Positions 1-7,461 of a stretch of 7,461 nt of DNA are shown in pieces. Below the pieces are notes generated by a model, which saw only the letters and a program-made list of their open reading frames with translations, ran no database searches and was not told the origin of the DNA. The translations under genes were made by a program, and so were the position numbers. This DNA is from Lachnospiraceae bacterium. GTDB lineage: Bacteria; Bacillota; Clostridia; Lachnospirales; Lachnospiraceae. The stretch lies in assembly GCA_017443685.1 (NCBI GenBank), contig JAFSYD010000011.1, positions 1 through 7,461 on the forward strand, in the 5' to 3' direction. Positions within the stretch are counted from its first letter, which is position 1; each line of letters starts with the position of its first letter.

Positions 1-1537
1 AGACCTTCGCGTCAAAGGTGGCAGCGACATTGGAAAAATGCTCGATCAGCTCGCGTTCCTTCGGGTCATCCTCGATCTTGATGACGAAGCTGCGGTCGAT
101 CTTGATCGTGTCAAACGGCAGATTCTTAATGATCCCCATCGAAGAAAATCCGGTACCGAAATCATCCAGCGCGAATTTGATGCCGTGGGATTTCAGCCGG
201 ATGATCACGTTCTTAAGGAGCTCGATGTCCAGAAGCCGGCATCGTTCCGTGATCTCCAGGCACAGATGCTCGGGCGGAAAGCCTGTCTCCTCTAAAACGT
301 TAAGTACCATATCCGGGAAATCCGCCTTTTCGATCTGCGCATAGGACAGATTGACGTTGACGACGAATTCCGGGCACATGGCAAGCACCCTTCTTGCGTC
401 CGACACAGCGGTCATTAAGATCCACTCGCCCAGCTGCGGGAACAGCGGATCCGTTTCCAAAAGCGGAATGAACAGATCCGGCGGCACCATGCCGTACTCG
501 GGGCTTGACCAGCGCAAAAGCGCCTCAGCACCGATCAATTTTTCCGTCCTTGCATTTACAACGGGCTGATAGAAAAGGGAATAGCCGCGGAACGCCTGCG
601 TAATGGATACGCGGATGACGTGCAGCTTTTCGATGCGCTGGCGGTTCTCACTGTTCAGATCGTTGTAGAATTCCACCAGATCTCCCTGCTTGCGGTTCTT
701 GGATTCGGAATATGCGAAATTCAGACACGAATATGCCGTCTGATCGTCGATCAGGAAATTATTCAGTGTAAGAAGGCCCCCGTTCAGCTCAAAGACGATG
801 CACTTATCGTCGATGGTGACGCCGTCACGGAAGGTCGCGCGGAGCGCCTCGTAATTGTCCGTCATATCCCCGGCTGTCTGTGTGCCGGAAATGACGGCGA
901 ACTTCGTCCCGTCCATCCGGTAAACGCTGCCGCGGTTGCCGACCTGCTCCAGTAAGATCCTTCCGAAACGCTGCAGGATCTTGTTGCCGAAGTGATAGCC
1001 GTATACCTCGTTGATCTCGGTGAATTTGCCGATGCCGACCATGCAGATGGCGACGGTGCGCTGCTTTTCGATGTGAATCTTCATATCCTCGAAAAAGCCG
1101 TATTGGTTGCGCAGGCCGGTTAAGTTATCGATGTGCCCCTGGATGCCGTGATTGCGGATGGCGCCGGCAAAATAAGAGGGAGCGCCTTTGCTGTCACGGA
1201 TCACCACGCCGCGGCAGGTGCAGACTTCATATTGCCCGTCGCTTTTCTTTGCACGGTACTGCATATCGTGTCCGGAATCCGCACCCGAAAAGATGGCTTC
1301 GATACTCCTGTGGTAGCTGTCGCGGTCATCCTCGTGGATGTGCTCCTCCCAGATATCGCCGGCCGCATACATATATTCGTCAGGCAGACCGAAGGTATCG
1401 ACTGCCGTTTTGGACCAGCGGGAATAGTCGTATTTCATGTCGCACAGATAGACATATGTCCCGTCTGCGATCAGGTTAAATGCCTCGAACAGATCGTCTA
1501 ACTGCTGTTTGCGTTTTGCGGTGATTGAACGTCCCAT
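1..1537 (-). CDS. PAS / degenerate GGDEF / EAL protein, probable c-di-GMP phosphodiesterase (3' end outside window)
   Basis: Probable cytosolic phosphodiesterase that hydrolyses cyclic di-GMP to pGpG; 512 residues are visible and no TM segment or signal peptide is seen. Residues ~25-132 look like a PAS_3-type sensor (HEDD near 68-71, then a YRAKKSDG strand). Residues ~135-300 are a GGDEF-like domain whose signature is DGTKF (209-213), lacking the catalytic acidic residues, so cyclase activity is not expected. The EAL domain starts near 310. It has EAL (338-340), N396 in NVNLS, E428 in EITE, D458-D459 in DDFGTG and K479 in KIDRSF, which matches an active metal-dependent phosphodiesterase. The sequence stops at the window edge just before the expected AEGVE glutamate and the final Gln, so full activity cannot be confirmed. 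The ATG at 1537 is chosen because GGGAG lies 4 nt upstream. An in-frame ATG at 1570 has no ribosome site and overlaps the expected transcript start. The gene is divergent from a diguanylate cyclase. Confidence 0.93.
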   Translation of the reverse strand, partial: MGRSITAKRKQQLDDLFEAFNLIADGTYVYLCDMKYDYSRWSKTAVDTFGLPDEYMYAAGDIWEEHIHEDDRDSYHRSIEAIFSGADSGHDMQYRAKKSDGQYEVCTCRGVVIRDSKGAPSYFAGAIRNHGIQGHIDNLTGLRNQYGFFEDMKIHIEKQRTVAICMVGIGKFTEINEVYGYHFGNKILQRFGRILLEQVGNRGSVYRMDGTKFAVISGTQTAGDMTDNYEALRATFRDGVTIDDKCIVFELNGGLLTLNNFLIDDQTAYSCLNFAYSESKNRKQGDLVEFYNDLNSENRQRIEKLHVIRVSITQAFRGYSLFYQPVVNARTEKLIGAEALLRWSSPEYGMVPPDLFIPLLETDPLFPQLGEWILMTAVSDARRVLAMCPEFVVNVNLSYAQIEKADFPDMVLNVLEETGFPPEHLCLEITERCRLLDIELLKNVIIRLKSHGIKFALDDFGTGFSSMGIIKNLPFDTIKIDRSFVIKIEDDPKERELIEHFSNVAATFDAKV

Positions 1538-1556
1538 GTATCTCCCTCGTCTTAAG

Positions 1557-1566
1557 ATCAGCTGAT
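1557..1566. promoter_or_regulatory. 10-bp perfect palindrome in the 5' leader, possible operator
   Basis: ATCAGCTGAT is a perfect 10-bp palindrome. It sits between the predicted transcript start (about 1569) and the ribosome site of the minus-strand EAL gene, directly next to a second palindrome, CTTAAG (1551-1556). A repressor bound here could block initiation of that gene. The core is short and no regulator is known, so this is only a candidate. Confidence 0.2.
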
Positions 1567-1575
1567 ACATTTTAT

Positions 1576-1604
1576 ACTATACAACAAAATGGGCGATTTG
1601 TCTT
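1576..1604 (-). promoter_or_regulatory. Sigma-A-type promoter of the PAS-GGDEF-EAL gene
   Basis: On the minus strand there is a -35 box AAGACA (1599-1604), a spacer of exactly 17 nt and a -10 box TATAGT (1576-1581). An A-rich tract lies just upstream of the -35 (about 1605-1620) and could act as an UP element. The predicted transcript start is near 1569, giving a leader of about 30 nt before the ATG at 1537. The boxes are read by eye against the TTGACA/TATAAT consensus and have no experimental support. Confidence 0.5.
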
Positions 1605-1627
1605 TTGTTTTTTTGAAAAATGAGAGG

Positions 1628-1659
1628 TTTACTTGACTTGCATCCTTGTGGTATATTAT
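1628..1659 (+). promoter_or_regulatory. Candidate promoter of the diguanylate cyclase-pth-LRR-mfd operon
   Basis: The best reading is an extended -10, TGG followed by TATATT (1649-1657), with a weak -35 TTTACT (1628-1633) at an 18-nt spacer. An alternative uses the better -35 TTGACT (1633-1638) with TATTAT (1654-1659), but at a short 15-nt spacer. Either reading starts the transcript near 1664-1666, downstream of the ATG at 1620. That argues against the longest possible cyclase start and for a start at 1695 or 1704. It is the only promoter-like sequence I see for the whole plus-strand gene group. Confidence 0.4.
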
Positions 1660-1688
1660 TTCATATATGCATCCACGGGGTGTGTAAC

Positions 1689-1694
1689 GGGGGA
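1689..1694 (+). promoter_or_regulatory. Ribosome binding site deciding the cyclase start
   Basis: GGGGGA ends 9 nt before the ATG at 1704 and directly abuts the ATG at 1695. Ribosome spacing therefore favours 1704. The purine run can pair with the 16S anti-Shine-Dalgarno if a G-U pair is allowed. Confidence 0.45.
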
Positions 1695-1703
1695 ATGGAC
1701 AGT

Positions 1704-3092
1704 ATGTGGGAAGATTATCGCGAACGATGGAACGAGGGCGGCCGGCTATTTACAAACCGTTTTGCCAAGCTAAGCGAGATGAATTACAAGCGCTTTTACC
1801 GGTGCATGTGTCTTTGTGCATTTGCTTACGGGGTGTTGCTTCTGTTTACGTTCTGCGGCTACAATTATGAGCTTGGGGCGTCGGACGTCCTGCTGATGCC
1901 GGTGTTAGTGCTTCTTATCTTCTATGCGGGCAAGTTTTCCCAAATGGAGCTGCATCCGCAGGTCAGGCGCTTTTTGCCGCTGGCGGGATATGCTGTTTTT
2001 TTCCTGGCCGTAAGCGTTTTTGACTGGCTGTCGGCGCAAAAGGGCGGGAAAGTTCAGTTTTTCCCGATGCTGCTTATTTTGTTCGCGGCGCTGTACGTGG
2101 ACCGGGCCGTGGTGATCTTTGTATATCTGGTGATATGTGCCGCGATGAATGTTGCGGTCTGCGCATGTTTCGCGCCGCAGTTCGCGGGGCATGCCCTTTC
2201 GGCTGATATCGCGGCGGTGGTAATGGCCATTGGTCTGTACTGGGCGGTGATCGGGATTTACACGGATGACCTGATCCATAACCGCGCGTTAGAGGAAAAG
2301 AGCAGCCGGGACCTTTTGACCGGTCTGTTCAATAAGGTTTCGACAGAGACGCGGATCCGCGAATACCTGGCGAAAGGCCGGGAAGGCACGTACTGTGCGC
2401 TTGTGGTGATGGATTTTGACAATTTCAAATCGGTCAACGACACCTACGGCCATCAGATCGGGGATGAGGCGCTGAAGCGGTTCGGAGAGATCCTGCGCAG
2501 CAATTTCCGCAATCTGGACATCTTAGGACGGATGGGTGGCGATGAATTTATGCTTCTTTTGAAGGAGCCGGTGACGGAAGAATACATCGTCCGTGCCTGC
2601 AACCAGGTGGAGATGGATCTGGCGACCTCGCATTTCGGCAACGCGAAGGGCTTTACGTGCAGTATCGGGGTGGTGATGGACCGGCTCGGATTTTCGTTTG
2701 ACAACCTCTACCGGCTGGCGGACGATGCCTTATACGAGGCGAAGGCGCGCGGCAAGGCGTGCTATGTCTTATGGCAGTCGAAGCGGATCATTCCGCCGGA
2801 TCGTCTTGCGATCTATATCGCCACGGCGAACCGCAAAAAAGCCGACCGCATCCGAAGCATTTGCGGGAACGGATACATATATTACAGCAGCAATGAGATA
2901 TCGAAGGCGTTAAACGAGATCAGTCTCTACGGGGAGAGTCTGGAGACGGTTTTCCTTGACTATGAGATGGGCGGTATGACAAAGGAGCAGATTGAGGCTT
3001 ATATGGCGTCGCGCCCGCTGTTTCAGACGCTGCCGGTGCATGATATTGACGTTGAGATCGATGATCTTCATTTAGAAGGAGCAAAAGGATGA
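1704..3092 (+). CDS. Membrane diguanylate cyclase: six TM segments, GGDEF domain, receiver-like C-terminal extension
   Basis: Makes cyclic di-GMP from two GTP on the cytosolic face of the membrane; 462 residues from this start. A basic, aromatic N-terminus is followed by six hydrophobic segments (about 35-52, 61-78, 90-110, 119-132, 135-156, 168-187). The GGDEF domain begins at DLLTGLFNK (203-211). It has the MDFDNFK metal/substrate segment (236-242), an NDTYGH stretch, and an intact GGDEF (278-282). RNLD (269-272) lies five residues before it, the position of the RxxD inhibitory site, so product inhibition is expected. After about residue 357 comes an extension of about 100 residues: an LAIYIATAN strand (368-376), a FLDYEMGGM segment with D419, and TLPVHDI (442-448). 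This order resembles a receiver domain, but the N-terminal acidic pair is replaced by A-T-A-N and the chain ends before the conserved lysine. The stop overlaps the pth start (ATGA). Possible starts at 1620 and 1695 are less well supported. The membrane sensor region matches no domain I can name, so the input signal is unknown. Confidence 0.93.
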   Translation: MWEDYRERWNEGGRLFTNRFAKLSEMNYKRFYRCMCLCAFAYGVLLLFTFCGYNYELGASDVLLMPVLVLLIFYAGKFSQMELHPQVRRFLPLAGYAVFFLAVSVFDWLSAQKGGKVQFFPMLLILFAALYVDRAVVIFVYLVICAAMNVAVCACFAPQFAGHALSADIAAVVMAIGLYWAVIGIYTDDLIHNRALEEKSSRDLLTGLFNKVSTETRIREYLAKGREGTYCALVVMDFDNFKSVNDTYGHQIGDEALKRFGEILRSNFRNLDILGRMGGDEFMLLLKEPVTEEYIVRACNQVEMDLATSHFGNAKGFTCSIGVVMDRLGFSFDNLYRLADDALYEAKARGKACYVLWQSKRIIPPDRLAIYIATANRKKADRIRSICGNGYIYYSSNEISKALNEISLYGESLETVFLDYEMGGMTKEQIEAYMASRPLFQTLPVHDIDVEIDDLHLEGAKG

Positions 3093-3661
3093 TCATTCTG
3101 ACCGGACTCGGCAATCCGGGGTTCAAATACCGGCATACGCGGCACAACGCCGGCTTTGAGGCGATCGATGTGATCGCGAAGCATTACAATGTCCGCATCG
3201 ACAAAAAGGGGCGCAAGTCGCTATACGGTGAAGCGAAGATCGCCGGAGAAAAGGTGATCCTTGTAAAGCCGCAGACCTATATGAACGCAAGCGGTGAATC
3301 CGTTTGTGAATGGGTCAGGTTTTACCAGGTCGATCCGGCAAAGGAGCTTATCGTGATATCCGATGATGTCGCCCTTGCTCCCGGGAATATGCGCATCCGG
3401 AAGAAGGGTTCCGCCGGCGGCCACAACGGGTTAAAGAGCATCATCCGTGATATCGGGACGGAAGAGTTTTTGCGGATCCGGCTTGGTGTCGGCTCACCGG
3501 AGCCGGGCGATGATATGATCGGACATGTCCTGCGGAAGCCCCGCCGCGAGGACCGGCAGAAGCTGATCGAGGTTTACGGGCGGTGCATCGGCGCCGCGGA
3601 GCTTTTGATCCGGGGGAACGTCGATCAGGCAATGAACGAATACAACGCAAAGAAAGGGTAA
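3089..3661 (+). CDS. pth: Peptidyl-tRNA hydrolase
   Basis: Cytosolic esterase that releases tRNA from peptidyl-tRNAs dropped by stalled ribosomes; essential in most bacteria. The 190-residue length is normal for the family. The hallmarks are all present: GLGNPG (6-11), TRHNAGF with catalytic H19 (E. coli H20), KPQTYMN with N66 (E. coli N68), SDD with D92 (E. coli D93), and GSAGGHNG with H112-N113 (E. coli H113-N114). The start is well supported: AAGGAG (about 3076-3081) lies 7 nt upstream of the ATG, which overlaps the cyclase stop by 4 bp, so translation is probably coupled. The stop is immediately followed by the ATG of the LRR gene. Nothing in the protein is degenerate. Confidence 0.98.
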   Translation: MIILTGLGNPGFKYRHTRHNAGFEAIDVIAKHYNVRIDKKGRKSLYGEAKIAGEKVILVKPQTYMNASGESVCEWVRFYQVDPAKELIVISDDVALAPGNMRIRKKGSAGGHNGLKSIIRDIGTEEFLRIRLGVGSPEPGDDMIGHVLRKPRREDRQKLIEVYGRCIGAAELLIRGNVDQAMNEYNAKKG

Positions 3662-4486
3662 ATGTTTCATATGGACGGAAAGAAAGACCAAAAGGCAACC
3701 TCGAAGAAGAACATCATGATCATGGGCTACGCCATAGCCATCGTGCTCGTCATTATGGCGTGGATCTCCTTTTTCTCCGGCAGTAGGGGAACGAAGGACG
3801 ATATGCCCAAAACGGACGAAGAGCGCGTGACGGTAGAAGACGAAGCGCCCGCGGTCGAGATCTTGCACAGCGGCGATTATGATTACTATGAGGATGAGAC
3901 CGGCGTTGCGATCGTATCCTACAGCGGCAGCGATACCGAGCTTGTCATTCCTTCAGAGATCGAGGGGAAGAATGTATACAAGATCGCGGATGCGGCGCTT
4001 GCGAATCATCCCGAATTTAAAAAGGTGACGATCCCGGGGAACATCATCTGGATCGGTGCGAGCGCTTTTTACGGAGACAGCGGGATCGAGGAGCTTACGA
4101 TCGAGCCGGGAGTGGAAGAGGCGATCATCGGGTATTTTGCCTTTAACGAGTGTGACGGGTTAAAAGAGGTGACGATCCCGGGCAATTATCTGCAGATCGA
4201 TACGAAGACGTTCGCGGACTGCGACGCTCTGGAGTATTTCAAATGGGAGGAGAATTCCAAGTCCGAACCGAACCAGCGGATGGGCGGGTTCGTTTTCGAT
4301 AACTGCGGAAAGCTTTCCGAGGTACATCTGTCTTCCAGCGTCGGTCACATCGAGGATCCGAACGGGTATAAGAATTCGGACATTACGATCTACGCGCCGG
4401 AGGATTCGACGGCGATCAGGATCGCCAAAGAGAACGATATCAAATACGAGATTGAGGAAGCCGAAGAAGCTTCCGGGGAAGAGTAA
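3662..4486 (+). CDS. Membrane-anchored BspA-type leucine-rich-repeat protein (LRR_5 family)
   Basis: 274-residue protein of unknown job. A lysine-rich N-terminus (7-16) precedes one hydrophobic helix (about 18-38) with no lipobox cysteine, which suggests an uncleaved anchor with the bulk outside the cell. An acidic linker (about 44-70) leads to repeats of about 24 residues in the BspA/LRR_5 pattern. Examples are VTIPG (122-126), LTIEPG (145-150) and VTIPG (170-174), alternating with ASAF/YFAF/KTF-type turns. The end, TIYAPEDSTAIRIAKEN, is the usual closing segment of BspA-like repeats, followed by an acidic tail (EEAEEASGEE). LRR_5 proteins are generally surface proteins that bind other proteins; no ligand can be named here. 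The start abuts the pth stop. AAAGGG upstream gives a short ribosome spacing of 3 nt, and a second ATG at 3671 is possible. It lies between pth and mfd and shares the mfd reading frame. Confidence 0.87.
   Translation: MFHMDGKKDQKATSKKNIMIMGYAIAIVLVIMAWISFFSGSRGTKDDMPKTDEERVTVEDEAPAVEILHSGDYDYYEDETGVAIVSYSGSDTELVIPSEIEGKNVYKIADAALANHPEFKKVTIPGNIIWIGASAFYGDSGIEELTIEPGVEEAIIGYFAFNECDGLKEVTIPGNYLQIDTKTFADCDALEYFKWEENSKSEPNQRMGGFVFDNCGKLSEVHLSSSVGHIEDPNGYKNSDITIYAPEDSTAIRIAKENDIKYEIEEAEEASGEE
4023..4182 (+). repeat. 16-bp direct repeat inside the LRR gene
   Basis: AGGTGACGATCCCGGG occurs exactly twice, at 4023-4038 and 4167-4182, 144 bp apart. Both copies are in frame and encode the VTIPG strand of two leucine-rich repeats, so this reflects the repeated protein architecture. 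Identity at the DNA level suggests internal duplication or constrained codon use. Confidence 0.7.
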
Positions 4487-4489
4487 GTC

Positions 4490-7461
<2,972 letters not shown>

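Noticed and set aside
18..1501. Several plus-strand open frames of 70-120 codons opposite the EAL gene
   Set aside because: They are antisense shadows of a continuous, well-conserved EAL gene. They lack ribosome sites and show no recognisable protein pattern.
1538..1570. In-frame upstream ATG at 1570 for the EAL gene
   Set aside because: It coincides with the expected transcript start and has no ribosome site, whereas the ATG at 1537 has GGGAG at a good distance.
1620..1703. Longest possible cyclase start at ATG 1620, and the ATG at 1695
   Set aside because: The ATG at 1620 lies upstream of the candidate promoter boxes and has no ribosome site. Its extra residues are not like an extension of the TM domain. 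The ATG at 1695 directly abuts the purine run, leaving no spacer; 1704 has the better spacing.
1538..1703. A c-di-GMP riboswitch controlling either divergent gene
   Set aside because: The leaders are only about 30-40 nt and lack the conserved core sequences of the type I or II aptamers.

Overview
The window looks like chromosomal DNA of a Firmicute, most likely a Clostridia/Lachnospiraceae-type bacterium. This is an inference from four things: the pth-(small gene)-mfd order, a BspA-like leucine-rich-repeat protein, Gram-positive-style Shine-Dalgarno sites, and a moderately high-GC codon style rich in GCG, CCG, ATC and GAT. No mobile element, RNA gene, CRISPR array or clear terminator was found. 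The window is nearly all coding; the only sizeable gap is 166 bp between two divergent genes.

Layout. On the minus strand, 1537 down to the left edge holds most of a PAS / degenerate GGDEF / EAL protein, a probable cyclic-di-GMP phosphodiesterase that loses its C-terminus at the window edge. The gap 1538-1703 carries a recognisable minus-strand promoter, a weaker plus-strand promoter, a 10-bp palindrome and a short direct repeat. On the plus strand four genes are packed tightly: a six-TM diguanylate cyclase (1704-3092), peptidyl-tRNA hydrolase pth (3089-3661), a membrane-anchored BspA-type LRR protein (3662-4486) and the transcription-repair coupling factor mfd (4490 to the right edge, C-terminus missing). 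Their junctions are a 4-bp ATGA overlap, a directly abutting stop and start, and a 3-bp gap, so they read as one operon.

How they fit together. Pth (recycling of peptidyl-tRNA) and Mfd (removal of stalled RNA polymerase, recruitment of UvrA) are housekeeping genes often found close together in Firmicutes. What is unusual is the company they keep. A membrane diguanylate cyclase with an intact GGDEF and an intact RxxD inhibitory site leads the operon. It is divergently paired with a phosphodiesterase whose visible EAL residues are intact, so a maker and a breaker of c-di-GMP share one regulatory region. The cyclase also has a C-terminal extension of about 100 residues that resembles a phosphoacceptor-incompetent receiver domain. 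The LRR protein sits between pth and mfd in the same reading frame as mfd, separated from it only by TAA and one codon.
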